DNA of 35,182 nucleotides from Polyangiaceae bacterium (GCA_029261965.1 JAJDAH010000393.1:1-35182); one strand, 5' to 3'; shown: positions 15,221 through 25,141, counted from the stretch's first letter. Made by a program: numbers and translations. Notes: generated from the sequence alone by a model not told the origin.

Positions 15221-15900
15221 GCGTCGTCGTGCCCACCCTCAACGAGGGCGCACGCATCGAGCGGTGCCTCGACCGCTTGGCGGCGATCCCGGGGCTCGAG
15301 GAGATCCTCGTCGTCGACGGCGGGAGCGGCGACCAGACGGGCGACATCGTTCGGGCTCATCCCCACGCCACGCTCGTCACCTCCCCCCGTGGACGCGCTC
15401 GGCAGATGAACGCCGGCGCTCACCGAGCCCGCGGCCATGCGCTCGTGTTTCTGCACGCCGACGTCGAGCTCCCTGGTGACGCGGCGTGGTGGATCCGCTC
15501 GACCCTCGCCCAGCCCGGCGTCGTGGCCGGCGCCTTCCGAACGTGGACGACGGACGATGGCGACGGCCACCGCCGCCCGTCCCCGTGGCTTCACCTCGCC
15601 GACATCCGCTCCCGGTACGCCCGCATCCCCTACGGCGATCAAGCCATCTTCGTGCGCCGCGAGGCGTTCGATAGCGTGGGCGGCTACCCCGAGATTGCGC
15701 TGATGGAGGACATCGAGCTGTCCCGACGGCTCGCCGACATCGGCAAACTCCGCGTCGTCCCGAAAAGTGTCGCGGTGTCCGGTCGGCGTTTTCTCGCGCA
15801 CCCGCTGCGTGACACCGCGCTCGTCAACGCCTACCCGCTGCTCTACGCCGCGGGCGCCAGCCCGGACACCCTCGCGCGCTTTTATCGACAGATCCGCTGA
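15178..15900 (+). CDS. TIGR04283-family GT2 glycosyltransferase
   Basis: 240 aa from ATG 15178. A GT-A family 2 enzyme: SVVVPTLNEGARIERCL at the start, VDGGSGDQT for nucleotide binding, LVFLHADVELP as the DxD-type metal site, and YGDQAIFVRREAFDSVGGYP plus ALMEDIELSRRL, the acceptor-side ED motif. No membrane anchor is present, so it probably works at the inner face of the membrane with the VTT protein. Family members are paired with DUF2064 proteins in many bacteria. The product may be a glycosylated lipid carrier; the sugar is unknown. It ends 4 bases before the stop of the convergent pseudokinase gene. Confidence 0.88.
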   Translation: MRAYPSAVPGELLLSVVVPTLNEGARIERCLDRLAAIPGLEEILVVDGGSGDQTGDIVRAHPHATLVTSPRGRARQMNAGAHRARGHALVFLHADVELPGDAAWWIRSTLAQPGVVAGAFRTWTTDDGDGHRRPSPWLHLADIRSRYARIPYGDQAIFVRREAFDSVGGYPEIALMEDIELSRRLADIGKLRVVPKSVAVSGRRFLAHPLRDTALVNAYPLLYAAGASPDTLARFYRQIR

Positions 15901-15904
15901 GGGA

Positions 15905-18010
15905 TCACTTCTTGGCGGCGCGCTTCGCGTGCACGCGCTCGACGAATCCTTTGAAGATCTGCGTTTCGTGCGTGTACGGCTGCTTCTTGTAGTTGTACGG
16001 CCTCGCCACGCCGCTCGAGTAGTAGCAGCGAATCGTCGAGCCAAAATCGTTCGCGAGCTCTTCGGGGCTCTTCTTCTGGTCGGTCGCGACGGCTTGGAGC
16101 ATCTCCGACATGGTCTGACATGGCCCCCCGGTCTTCGGCAGGTTCGGCGGGGGCGTGCTCGCGGGGCAACAGCCGGTCCGAACGAAAGCGCCCACGCCGA
16201 GCTCGTACCAGCCGAGCTGCGCCCATTCGGTCATGCCCGCGGTGATCTTCCCCTTGCCCGCCGTCACCACCGAGCGATAGATCTGCGAGACGATCCCGCG
16301 AAAGTCTTCGTCCTCGCACAAGAAGGGGAACGTCTCGTCGCCCTTGAAAGTGCCTTCCTGAAAGTAGCTCCGGACGCAGGCACCTTGCTCTTCGAGCGTC
16401 ATCGCGGCTCCCGTGGTCGCGGTGCCGGTCGGTGCCGATCCCCCATCGGTTTGCTCCACCGCACCCGCGTCAGTGCTCTCGGCGGCGGCCGAATCTTCCG
16501 TCTTCGCGCCGGCGTCGCCTCCCGTCGCACTTTCCGCGGTGGATGCGGGACCAGAGTTTTTTTTGACGGTTTTCGACGATCCGGATTTCGACTCGGACGT
16601 CGGCGTGGGCAGTTCTGGAGATCGCTCGACGTTTTTCCTGCTCGACAAGTAGGACGCCACACCGATCCCGATGAGGATCAGAACGACCAGCCCGATCACC
16701 AGTTTTCCGGGACCGGTTTTCTGCGCCACCGGGACCGGCGCCGGCGCGCTCGGCGGTGCGGCGCTGGCGACGGCGGCTTTCGCGCCAGTCGAGCCCGGTG
16801 GTGTCGAGGGCGGCTGGCTCGCGGGTTGCGCGTCGGCAACGGCATCGCGAAGCACGTCCGACGGGCTGATCCGTTCGCTGACATCGGTGCCGGCATCGGC
16901 GACGAAACCCGGAGGCGCCGCGAGGCCCGGGGGTCTTGGGAGATCGAGCGGGCTCGGCGGTGAGCTAGGCGGCAGCACCGGCTCCGAGGGAGAGGCCGGC
17001 GGCGACGATGGTGAAGAGCGCGGTGACGACGGCGGGGCCGACGGAGTCTTCGGAACCTTGCCGTCCGGCGGCGCCGACGGAGTCTTCGGAACCTTGCCGT
17101 CCGGCGGAAACGGCATGGGCGGGAGCGAGGGGGCCGTCGGCGGCATCGACGGTAAAATCGACGGCACGACGGGTCGATCCGACTTCGGATCCCGCGGGCG
17201 CCGAAAGTGCGGAGCCGAGGGGGGCGCCGAGCGCGCCCGCAGCCATTCGCTGACCGCGCGCTCGAGCTCACCCACCTCGGTGCAGCGCTTTTCGGGATCC
17301 ATGTCGAGCCCGCGATCCAGGATCCCTTGCAGCTCGTCGTCATCCAGAAAGTACTCGGAAAGCCGCTTCGGCGGTTCTTTCATCCGCTCGAGCAGCTCGT
17401 CGCGGTTCTTGCCCTCGAACGGACCGCGACCGGTGACTGCAGCGTAGAGCGTCGCGTGGAGCGCCCAGACGTCGTCCTCTCCGCTCGGCCCACCGCCCTT
17501 GATGCGCTCGGGTGAGCAATAGGCCGCGCTCGCCGGCGACACGAGCTGCACCAGCACCGATCCCTTTCGGTCGACCGCTTTGAACACCACGTTGCGCGGG
17601 GAAATCGCCCCGTGCACACCGCCGACGCCCTGCAGAGTCGAAATCGCTGCGGCCATGGCCCCGGCGCATTCCACCGCTTGGCGCGGATCGAGCGCCCCGC
17701 CCTTCAGCGTCTCCGCGAGCGATTTCCCCTTGACGAACTCCGCCACCGCGACGGCGCCGTACTTCTTGGTTCGCGCCTCCTTCGGGAGCTGCTCGGACTT
17801 CGGCTCGTGAATCAGCTCGATGATCGCCGCGAGGCGATCGTGCTTGAGCCCCACGACCCCCTCGAGCGCCGCGACCCGTGCGATCGGAAGCGCCGAGGCG
17901 ATCACCCGGTCGCCGCTCTTCTCGTCGAGGGCGAGCCACGTCGGAGTGCTGCCCTTGAGCGAATGCGCCCCGGTGAATCGATATCGTCCCGCGAGCGGCT
18001 CCGCCTCCAT
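15905..18010 (-). CDS. Membrane-anchored Ser/Thr pseudokinase
   Basis: 701 aa. Residues 1-260 have the protein-kinase fold but lack its catalytic residues: no Gly-rich loop, no AxK lysine (RVIASALP instead), HGAISPRNVVF at 133-143 where HRDLKPxN belongs, and LVSPAS where DFG belongs. The later SPERIKGG, DDVWALHATLY and RGPFEGKN motifs (subdomains VIII-X) are kept. A long Pro/Ser-rich linker follows, then one transmembrane helix at ~433-456, a Ser/Thr/Lys-rich stalk, and a C-terminal extracytoplasmic domain with several cysteines. It is probably a signalling scaffold that reads an envelope signal and binds a partner inside. I chose ATG 18010 because the fold begins there; an ATG-less extension of ten residues is possible. 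TTGACG lies upstream as a possible -35. Confidence 0.85.
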   Translation of the reverse strand: MEAEPLAGRYRFTGAHSLKGSTPTWLALDEKSGDRVIASALPIARVAALEGVVGLKHDRLAAIIELIHEPKSEQLPKEARTKKYGAVAVAEFVKGKSLAETLKGGALDPRQAVECAGAMAAAISTLQGVGGVHGAISPRNVVFKAVDRKGSVLVQLVSPASAAYCSPERIKGGGPSGEDDVWALHATLYAAVTGRGPFEGKNRDELLERMKEPPKRLSEYFLDDDELQGILDRGLDMDPEKRCTEVGELERAVSEWLRARSAPPSAPHFRRPRDPKSDRPVVPSILPSMPPTAPSLPPMPFPPDGKVPKTPSAPPDGKVPKTPSAPPSSPRSSPSSPPASPSEPVLPPSSPPSPLDLPRPPGLAAPPGFVADAGTDVSERISPSDVLRDAVADAQPASQPPSTPPGSTGAKAAVASAAPPSAPAPVPVAQKTGPGKLVIGLVVLILIGIGVASYLSSRKNVERSPELPTPTSESKSGSSKTVKKNSGPASTAESATGGDAGAKTEDSAAAESTDAGAVEQTDGGSAPTGTATTGAAMTLEEQGACVRSYFQEGTFKGDETFPFLCEDEDFRGIVSQIYRSVVTAGKGKITAGMTEWAQLGWYELGVGAFVRTGCCPASTPPPNLPKTGGPCQTMSEMLQAVATDQKKSPEELANDFGSTIRCYYSSGVARPYNYKKQPYTHETQIFKGFVERVHAKRAAKK
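17037..17108 (-). repeat. 36-bp in-frame tandem duplication in the pseudokinase linker
   Basis: Two copies of 36 bp (17037-17072 and 17073-17108) differ at one base, coding for two copies of DGKVPKTPSAPP. A recent slippage or duplication in the Pro-rich linker. Confidence 0.9.
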
Positions 18011-18126
18011 CGAACAGCGACTTTTCACGCGAGCGCGCACGCGTCAACGTCCAGCGCCAAACCAGGCGGAGCAGCCTGAATCGTCCCCGAGCGCCCTCCC
18101 CCGGTGCCGCCACGTGCCCACGGGGT

Positions 18127-18132
18127 TAGGGT
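18127..18132 (+). promoter_or_regulatory. -10-like TAGGGT, 7 nt before the module's first ATG
   Basis: TAGGGT keeps T1, A2 and T6 of the -10 box. Exactly 7 nt separate it from ATG 18140, so the predicted start site is the A of the start codon. No Shine-Dalgarno and no clear -35 box are visible. Confidence 0.3.
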
Positions 18133-18139
18133 TCCGTAG

Positions 18140-18391
18140 ATGCCGTCGGACACCGATCCCGAGGTCGAATCCCTCATGATCGAGGGCTACCGAGCGATGA
18201 GCCCCGCCCAGAAGTTCGCACGCGTGCAAGAGCTCAACGAAATGGTGCTCCAGGTCGCCGCCGCCGGCATCGAGCAGCGCCACGGCAAGCTCCCCGAACG
18301 GGAGCTGCGACTGCGCCTCGCCTCCCTGTGGCTGGACTCGGAAACCATGATCCGAGCCTTCGGCTGGGATCCCGACAAAGAAGGACGATGA
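18140..18391 (+). CDS. Small helical protein paired with a nucleotidyltransferase
   Basis: 83 aa, charged and all-helical by pattern: EGYRAMSPAQKFARVQELNE, a second long helix with AAAGIEQRHGKLPERELRLRLASLWL, and a final SETMIRAFGWDPD. I recognise the general layout (MSPA-start, Arg-rich middle, SPRE/PERE-type turn, L-R-L) as a widespread uncharacterised family found directly before nucleotidyltransferases like the next gene. Its stop overlaps the next start as ATGA, so the two are translated together. The arrangement resembles toxin-antitoxin or effector-immunity pairs, with this small protein as the likely partner or inhibitor; that is inference. No DNA-binding helix-turn-helix is obvious. 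Confidence 0.75.
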   Translation: MPSDTDPEVESLMIEGYRAMSPAQKFARVQELNEMVLQVAAAGIEQRHGKLPERELRLRLASLWLDSETMIRAFGWDPDKEGR

Positions 18392-18972
18392 GCCTGGCCG
18401 AGCCGATCGCGGTGACGCTCGTGGTGACCGCGGCCCTCGACGAGCTTGGCCTGAGCTACGTCGTCGGCGGGTCCGTCGCCAGCTCGTTGCATGGCGTTCC
18501 CCGCTCGACGAACGACATCGACATGGTGGTGGTTCTTCCGGGCAAGCGCGTCGACGATCTCGTCGCGAGGTTGAAAAACGATTTTTACATCGACCGAGAG
18601 ATGATCCTCGACGCGATCCAACGCCGCGCTTCGTTCAACATCGTTCACTTGTCGAGCATGTACAAGATAGACATCTTCATCGCGGATCGCAGTCCCCTCA
18701 TGGAGTCAGAGCTTTCCAGACGGAAAGCGGTGCCCCTCGGAACACCACCACGGGATGTCTGGATCTGCAGCGCAGAAGACATCGTCATTCAGAAGCTCGA
18801 TTGGTACAAAAAAGGAGGAGAATCCTCCGAACGACAGTGGCTCGACGTCCTGGGGGTGCTCAAGGTTCAGGGCGAACGACTCGACGCCACCTACCTCGAG
18901 CACTGGGCAGAAACTCTCGGTGTCTCCGGGTTGCTCGGCCGCGCCCTCGCCGAATCAGACCGCGCACGTTGA
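18388..18972 (+). CDS. Pol-beta-fold nucleotidyltransferase (DUF6036/AbiEii-like)
   Basis: 194 aa. The minimal nucleotidyltransferase core is intact: GGSVASSLHGVPRSTNDIDMVVV gives the GS loop and the first two carboxylates (DID), and MYKIDIFIADR supplies the third. SFNIVHLSSMYKIDIF and AEDIVIQKLDWYKKGGESSERQWLDVLGVL are typical of stand-alone members of this family. Relatives include AbiEii and MenA-type toxins that transfer nucleotides to tRNA or proteins, but sequence alone cannot set the target. It overlaps the 83-residue partner by four bases (ATGA). The third base of codons is a little less GC-rich than in neighbours, a possible sign of transfer. Confidence 0.85.
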   Translation: MSLAEPIAVTLVVTAALDELGLSYVVGGSVASSLHGVPRSTNDIDMVVVLPGKRVDDLVARLKNDFYIDREMILDAIQRRASFNIVHLSSMYKIDIFIADRSPLMESELSRRKAVPLGTPPRDVWICSAEDIVIQKLDWYKKGGESSERQWLDVLGVLKVQGERLDATYLEHWAETLGVSGLLGRALAESDRAR

Positions 18973-19028
18973 ACGAGGCGGCACGCGACGAACACCGGGC
19001 GCGAACGGCCGGCACACGCCAGAGACAG

Positions 19029-19100
19029 TGGGCGGGACAGGGGTCGAACCTGCGACGTCCGGCTTGTAAGGCCAGCGCTCTACCACTGAGCTACCCGCCC
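19029..19100 (-). tRNA. tRNA-Val(TAC)
   Basis: 72 nt on the minus strand. The acceptor stem GGGCGGG pairs with CCCGCCC; discriminator A; no encoded CCA. The D arm is GCTCAGTGGTAGAGC. The anticodon loop is CTTACAA, anticodon TAC, reading GTA and related Val codons. The T arm has GGTTCGACCCC. The tRNA begins 10 nt after the lon stop codon on the same strand, with no promoter or terminator between. Confidence 0.95.
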
Positions 19101-19110
19101 GGTGAGCAGT

Positions 19111-21591
19111 CTAGACCCCGGGGCGCTCGCCGGGGACTTCCGTCGGCGGCGCGGCGGGCGGCGGCGGCGTGTCTTCGCTGAAGAACTCACCGTCTCGGTA
19201 CTCCATCTTGAGCTTTCGCTCGCCGAAGAGCCGTTCGGCGTCGTCGAGCACGAGCGCTTCGCGGAGCACGTCGTCCATGTGATCGATGAGCACCACGCGG
19301 AGCGCCTTGAGCACCCGCCGCGGAACCTCGCGCAGATCCTTGCGATTGTCCTTCGGCACCAAGACCGTCTTGATGTCGCCACGGTGAGCGGCGAGCAGCT
19401 TCTCTTTGAGGCCACCGATGGGCATGACACGACCGCGCAGGGTCAGCTCGCCGGTCATGGCGATGTCGTTTCGCACCGGAATGCGCGTGAGCGCGCTCGC
19501 GATGCTCGTCGCCATCGTGACACCGGCGCTCGGGCCGTCTTTACGCACGAAGTCCGGGAAGTGAACGTGCACGTCCACCTTCTGATAAAAATCCGTGTCG
19601 AGCTGGAGCACGCCGGCGCGCGAGCGGATGTAGCTCATCGCCGCTTGCGCGCTCTCTTCCATGCCCTTTTCCAGAAGGCCGGTGATGACGAGCTTGCCCT
19701 TGCCGGGGATGACCGCGACCTCGCAATCGAGAATGTCGCCACCGTGGTCGCTCACCGAGAGGCCGTGGGTGAGCCCGATGTGGTCCTCGTGCTCCTTCTT
19801 GCCGAGCCGGTACTTGGGCACCCCGAGGTACTTCGGGATGTCCGTACCCTTGACCATGATGGTCTTCTCTTTGCCCTCTTTGACCACCTGAAGCGCGGCC
19901 TTGCGGCAGAGGCTCGAGACCTCTCGCTCGAGGTTCCGGACGCCGGCTTCCTTCGTGTAGTGGTGGATGGTCGTTCGGATCGCGTTTTCGCTGATCGTGA
20001 AGTCGACCTCTTCGAGACCGCACTCTTTCTTCTGGCGCGGCACCAGGTAGCGCTGGGCGATGTTGAGCTTCTCGAACTCGGTGTAGCTACTGAGTTCGAT
20101 GATTTCCATGCGATCCTGAAGCGGGATCGGAATGCCGCTCAGGGTGTTCGCCGTGGTCAGGAACATCACGTCGCTGAGGTCGTAGTCGAGATCGAGATAG
20201 TGGTCGTTGAACGTGTTGTTCTGCTCCGGATCCAGCACCTCGAGCAGCGCGGCGGCCGGATCACCACGAAAATCCGTGCTCATCTTGTCGACTTCGTCGA
20301 GCAGGAAGACGGGGTTGTTGGTGTCGGCCTTCTTGAGGCTCTGGATGATCTTGCCGGGGAGCGCGCCGATGTACGTGCGGCGATGGCCCCGAATTTCCGC
20401 CTCGTCGCGCACGCCGCCTAGGCTCAGCCGGACGAACTTTCGCCCCGTGGCGCGCGAGATGCTCTTGGCGATGCTGGTTTTGCCGACGCCGGGGGGGCCG
20501 ACGAAGCACAAAATCGGTCCCTTGAGCTTCTTCGTCAGCGCCTGAACGGCCAGGTACTCGACGATGCGCTCTTTCGGCTTCTTCAAGCCGTAGTGATCTT
20601 CGTCGAGGATCTTCTCGGCCTCGGCGATGTCGAACCGCTCTTCCGTCTTCTCGAACCATGGCAGCGAGAGGATCCAGTCGATGTAGTTGCGGACGACGGT
20701 GGCCTCGGCGGAGGTGGGGTGCATCATCTTGAGCTTCTTGAGCTCTTTTTTGACCTTCGCCTGCCCCTCTTCACTCATGCGCTTGCTCTTGAGCTGCTCT
20801 TCGATCTCGTGGATCTCGCTCTTGAACTCGTCGCGCTCGCCGCCACCCAGCTCCTTCTGGATCGCCTGCATCTGCTCGTTCAGGTAGTACTCCTTCTGGG
20901 TCTTCTCCATCTGCTTCTTGACCCGGGAGCGGATCTTCTTCTCGACCTGAAGGATCTCGATCTCTGCCTGCATCAGCTCGTAGAGGCGCTCGAGGCGCTT
21001 CTTCGCTTCGCTCATCTCCAAAAGGCTCTGCCGGTCGGCGAGCTTGATGGTGGGCAGGTTGGCCGCGATGGTGTCGCTGAGTTTCGACGGATCGTCGATG
21101 CTCTGCACGCTCATCAGGACCTCGGGCTGAACCTTTTTGTTCAGCTTCACGTAGACCTCGAAGGTGCTCTGCACGCTGCGGATGAGCGCCTCGACCTCGA
21201 CGTCTTTTTCCACGGTCTCGTGGATCTCTTCGACGTCGACGAGGAAAAAGTCGTGGGTCTCGGCGAACCGGCGGATCTTGGCGCGCTGGCGACCTTCGAC
21301 GAGCACCTTGACCGTGCCGTCGGCGAGCCGGAGCAGCTGGATGACCGCGCCGATGGTGCCGACGGTGTAGATGTCGTCCGGCGACGGGTCGTTGGTCTTC
21401 GCGTTCTTTTGCGCGGCGAGGAAGATCTCCTTGTCGCGTCGCATGGCGTCGTCGAGAGCAGCAATGCTCTTCTCTCGCCCAACGAAGAGCTGCGAGACCA
21501 TGTGGGGGAAGACGATGATGTCGCGAAGGGGCAACGCGGGAAGCGTGCGCCTCACTGGAGTCGCTTTTTCATTTTCGTTCTTGAAGAACAT
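19111..21591 (-). CDS. lon: ATP-dependent protease Lon
   Basis: 826 aa, typical for bacterial Lon. N-terminal substrate-binding domain from about residue 15 ([16 protein letters not shown]), a coiled helical region with [20 protein letters not shown] at 230-249, an AAA+ module with Walker A GPPGVGKT (365-372) and Walker [10 protein letters not shown] (429-437), and the C-terminal protease domain with the Ser-Lys dyad Ser688 (DGPSAG) and Lys731 (GGLKEK). It degrades misfolded and regulatory proteins in the cytoplasm. A Pro-rich tail of ~20 residues follows the protease domain. It is the last protein gene of the tig-clpP-clpX-lon block; 115 nt separate it from clpX. Myxobacteria often have two Lon proteins, and which type this is cannot be told. 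Confidence 0.97.
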   Translation of the reverse strand: MFFKNENEKATPVRRTLPALPLRDIIVFPHMVSQLFVGREKSIAALDDAMRRDKEIFLAAQKNAKTNDPSPDDIYTVGTIGAVIQLLRLADGTVKVLVEGRQRAKIRRFAETHDFFLVDVEEIHETVEKDVEVEALIRSVQSTFEVYVKLNKKVQPEVLMSVQSIDDPSKLSDTIAANLPTIKLADRQSLLEMSEAKKRLERLYELMQAEIEILQVEKKIRSRVKKQMEKTQKEYYLNEQMQAIQKELGGGERDEFKSEIHEIEEQLKSKRMSEEGQAKVKKELKKLKMMHPTSAEATVVRNYIDWILSLPWFEKTEERFDIAEAEKILDEDHYGLKKPKERIVEYLAVQALTKKLKGPILCFVGPPGVGKTSIAKSISRATGRKFVRLSLGGVRDEAEIRGHRRTYIGALPGKIIQSLKKADTNNPVFLLDEVDKMSTDFRGDPAAALLEVLDPEQNNTFNDHYLDLDYDLSDVMFLTTANTLSGIPIPLQDRMEIIELSSYTEFEKLNIAQRYLVPRQKKECGLEEVDFTISENAIRTTIHHYTKEAGVRNLEREVSSLCRKAALQVVKEGKEKTIMVKGTDIPKYLGVPKYRLGKKEHEDHIGLTHGLSVSDHGGDILDCEVAVIPGKGKLVITGLLEKGMEESAQAAMSYIRSRAGVLQLDTDFYQKVDVHVHFPDFVRKDGPSAGVTMATSIASALTRIPVRNDIAMTGELTLRGRVMPIGGLKEKLLAAHRGDIKTVLVPKDNRKDLREVPRRVLKALRVVLIDHMDDVLREALVLDDAERLFGERKLKMEYRDGEFFSEDTPPPPAAPPTEVPGERPGV

Positions 21592-21608
21592 ATGGCTGGT
21601 CGAGACCT

Positions 21609-21614
21609 AATATA
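21609..21614 (-). promoter_or_regulatory. -10-like TATATT before lon
   Basis: TATATT matches the -10 consensus at 5 of 6 positions and would start transcription about 10 nt before the lon ATG. I find no good -35 at the right distance; the CCCTATAT context is reminiscent of a heat-shock sigma -10, but a matching -35 at the right spacing is not clear. Confidence 0.4.
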
Positions 21615-21706
21615 GGGCCCACGGGGCAAATCGCACTCAGGGAATCCCGGGGGCGCAGCGCGAAGCCTGAATGAGCAGGAAAAACGCGGTCCGGTGCGAT
21701 CCCGCC

Positions 21707-22960
<1,254 letters not shown>

Positions 22961-22986
22961 GCGTTACCCTGCGGAATAACACCGAA

Positions 22987-23015
22987 AGTCTAAGGCGAAG
23001 CCCGTCACCTAGCAA
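22987..23015 (-). promoter_or_regulatory. Promoter of clpX
   Basis: -35 TTGCTA (23010-23015), exact 17-nt spacer, -10 TAGACT (22987-22992). The start would lie near 22980, leaving a leader of ~20 nt with AGGG before the ATG. Confidence 0.6.
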
Positions 23016-23033
23016 GAAACGGCGATGTCGCCG
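23013..23033 (-). terminator. Short intrinsic terminator after clpP
   Basis: CGGCG-ACAT-CGCCG forms a 5-bp GC stem (23020-23033) followed by TTTCTTG (23013-23019). The stem is short, so read-through is likely. The T-tail overlaps the -35 box of the clpX promoter. Confidence 0.45.
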
Positions 23034-23069
23034 AGGCGCTTAAGTGGCCGGCCTCACAGGGAGAAACCC

Positions 23070-23765
23070 TCAGTCTTTTTTCTTCTCCCGCTCTTTCGGC
23101 GTGAAGATTTCGTCGATCAAGCCATATTCCTTGGCCGCGCCGGCGCTCATGTAGAAATCACGCTCGATGTCCTTGACGATGTCGTCCCGGTCCTTGCCGG
23201 TGGCATCCACCAGGATATCGGTCACGACGTCCTTCAAGTGCCTGATTTCGCGGGCCTGAATCTCGATGTCGGTGGCCTGGCCCCGGGCGCCACCGAGCGG
23301 CTGGTGAATCATCACTCGGCAGTGCGGCAGGGCGTACCGGCTGCCCTTCTCACCCGCTCCGAGCAAGAGGGCGCCCATGCTGGCCGCCTGGCCGATGCAG
23401 ATCGTCGAAACCACGCAGCGCACGTACTGCATCGTGTCGTAAATCGCCAAACCAGCGGTCACGACGCCCCCGGGAGAGTTCACGTAAAGCTGGATGTCTT
23501 TGTCCGGATCTTCGCTTTCCAGAAAGAGAAACTGCGCGATGATGATGTTGGCAACATCGTCGTCCACCTGGCTGCCCAGAAAGACGATGCGGTCTTTCAA
23601 GAGGCGGCTGAAGATGTCCCAGGTGCGCTCCCCGCGGTGCGTCGTCTCGACGACGTGCGGGTAAATGATGTTGTTTTGGGTCGGTTCGGCCTGAAGACGG
23701 TCACGGACCTCGCTCTTTTCGAGGACTTCGAGCGCCTGGCGGCGGGTTTCGGGTCGCTTGATCAA
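23070..23765 (-). CDS. clpP: ClpP protease subunit with N-terminal extension
   Basis: 231 aa. Catalytic triad Ser129 ([11 protein letters not shown]), His154 (VMIHQPLGG) and Asp203 (IERDFYMS). The core from residue 38 ([20 protein letters not shown]) is standard, but 37 residues precede it, against about 19 in E. coli pro-ClpP. No ATG or GTG exists between the upstream stop and the core, so the start must be TTG 23765, backed by GAGGG four bases upstream. The extension is charged ([19 protein letters not shown]) and may be a propeptide or a regulatory tail. The gene starts 7 nt after the tig stop and is co-transcribed with it. ClpP forms the proteolytic chamber served by ClpX. Confidence 0.96.
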   Translation of the reverse strand: MIKRPETRRQALEVLEKSEVRDRLQAEPTQNNIIYPHVVETTHRGERTWDIFSRLLKDRIVFLGSQVDDDVANIIIAQFLFLESEDPDKDIQLYVNSPGGVVTAGLAIYDTMQYVRCVVSTICIGQAASMGALLLGAGEKGSRYALPHCRVMIHQPLGGARGQATDIEIQAREIRHLKDVVTDILVDATGKDRDDIVKDIERDFYMSAGAAKEYGLIDEIFTPKEREKKKD

Positions 23766-23769
23766 TGGG

Positions 23770-23774
23770 CCCTC
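23770..23774 (-). promoter_or_regulatory. Shine-Dalgarno GAGGG deciding the TTG start of clpP
   Basis: GAGGG lies four bases before TTG 23765 and overlaps the tig stop codon, which couples translation of the two genes. Confidence 0.55.
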
Positions 23775-25050
23775 ACTTCTCGTCGGTAATCTTGGCCTGC
23801 GCTTCGATGATGTCGAGTACCTTGTTTTCCAGAATCATGCCGATCAGCATCTCTCGCTTTTTCTGATCCCGGTATTCAACCCGTAGTTTCGCGACGTTCT
23901 TCCCCGTCTGCTCAGCCAATTCCTGAAGGCCCTCTTCGATCTGCTCGTCGCCGATTTGGATCTTTTCGGCCTTGGCGATCTCCGCCATGAGGAGCCCAGC
24001 GCGGACTTTCACCTCGCTGTCGGCGCGGATCTTCGCCTTGAGCTCGTCGCTGACCTTGCCGCCGGTCTGCCCCTGGCGGCGGGCTTGCTGAATCACTTCC
24101 TGCTCGGTGAGCCGGTTCTGGCGCTCGACCAGGGTGGGCGGCAGCGGGATGGGGTTCTTCTGAACTAGCTGCTGTACGAGCTGCTCGGCTACCGAGTTCT
24201 CCGCGGCCTCCTTGTGGCGCTTGGCGATCTGCTCTTTGACGTCCTTTTTGAGCGCATCGAGATCCTCGAACTCGCCAATGTCCTTGGCGAACTCGTCGTC
24301 GAGCTCGGGCAAGACCCGCTCCTTGAGATCTTTGATCGTGACGTGGAAGGTCGCGGTCTTGCCTTTGAGATCCGGGTGCGGGTGCGCTTCGGGCAAGTCG
24401 ATGTCGACCTCGACCGAGTCGCCGACGTTGCAACCGAACAGCGCCTCGTCGATGTCCTTGATCAGCTGACCGCCACCGAGCTCGACCTGAAAGTCTTCGG
24501 CGCCGGCGTCTTCGACGTCCTTGCCACCGACGCTGACCTCGAAGTCGATGGTGACGACGTCTTCTTTTTTCGCCTCCCGCGCTTTCTTTGGGGGTTCGAG
24601 GGTCGCGTTGTCTTTGCGAATTTGCTCGAGCTCCTGGGCGAGCTGCTCGTCGGTGACGTCAGTCTTGGGACGCTTGGCTTCGAGGCCCGCGTACTCCACC
24701 TTCTCCACGGCGGGGACGATCTCGACGCGCGCCTTGTAGCTGAAGGGCTCGTTCTCCACGAGCTTCTTCGGCTCGAAGGCGGGGTTCGAAACCGGCTGAA
24801 CCGACTGGCCGCTGATGGCTTCGGGGTAGGTCTCATCGACGAGGCGTTGCGCGACGTCGGCGGCGACACGAGCACCGAACATGCTGCGAATGATCCTGCG
24901 GGGCGCCTTGCCCGGCCGGAAGCCGCGGATGCGGGCGCTCTTGCTGAGCGCACCGTAGGCCTTGTCGAGCTCACTCTTGACGCGGTCTGCTTCGACTTCG
25001 ATATCGAGCTCGACCAACACGGGGCTCAACTTGTTGACGGTGACCTGCAT
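23773..25050 (-). CDS. tig: Trigger factor, ribosome-bound chaperone
   Basis: 425 aa from ATG 25050. The ribosome-binding signature GFRPGKAP is at 43-50. The FKBP-type prolyl-isomerase domain follows (about 150-240; [26 protein letters not shown]), with the C-terminal chaperone arms after it. It holds nascent chains at the exit tunnel and isomerises prolines. A GTG seven codons upstream (25071) is possible but the first strand of the fold begins at MQVTVNKL. It is the first gene of the leftward tig-clpP-clpX-lon block, an arrangement conserved across many bacteria that links folding with degradation. Confidence 0.96.
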   Translation of the reverse strand: MQVTVNKLSPVLVELDIEVEADRVKSELDKAYGALSKSARIRGFRPGKAPRRIIRSMFGARVAADVAQRLVDETYPEAISGQSVQPVSNPAFEPKKLVENEPFSYKARVEIVPAVEKVEYAGLEAKRPKTDVTDEQLAQELEQIRKDNATLEPPKKAREAKKEDVVTIDFEVSVGGKDVEDAGAEDFQVELGGGQLIKDIDEALFGCNVGDSVEVDIDLPEAHPHPDLKGKTATFHVTIKDLKERVLPELDDEFAKDIGEFEDLDALKKDVKEQIAKRHKEAAENSVAEQLVQQLVQKNPIPLPPTLVERQNRLTEQEVIQQARRQGQTGGKVSDELKAKIRADSEVKVRAGLLMAEIAKAEKIQIGDEQIEEGLQELAEQTGKNVAKLRVEYRDQKKREMLIGMILENKVLDIIEAQAKITDEK

Positions 25051-25141
25051 GGCGGCGGCTCGAAGTGCCACGCACGGGATTTGGGGTCAAGGCCGCTGGG
25101 GCCAACCGGGCTCGCCGCTCAGCCCAAACGGCCGGGTGACA

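Noticed and set aside
25072-25100. TTGACC upstream of tig as a -35 box
   Set aside because: No -10-like hexamer lies 16-18 nt downstream, so I do not call a promoter.
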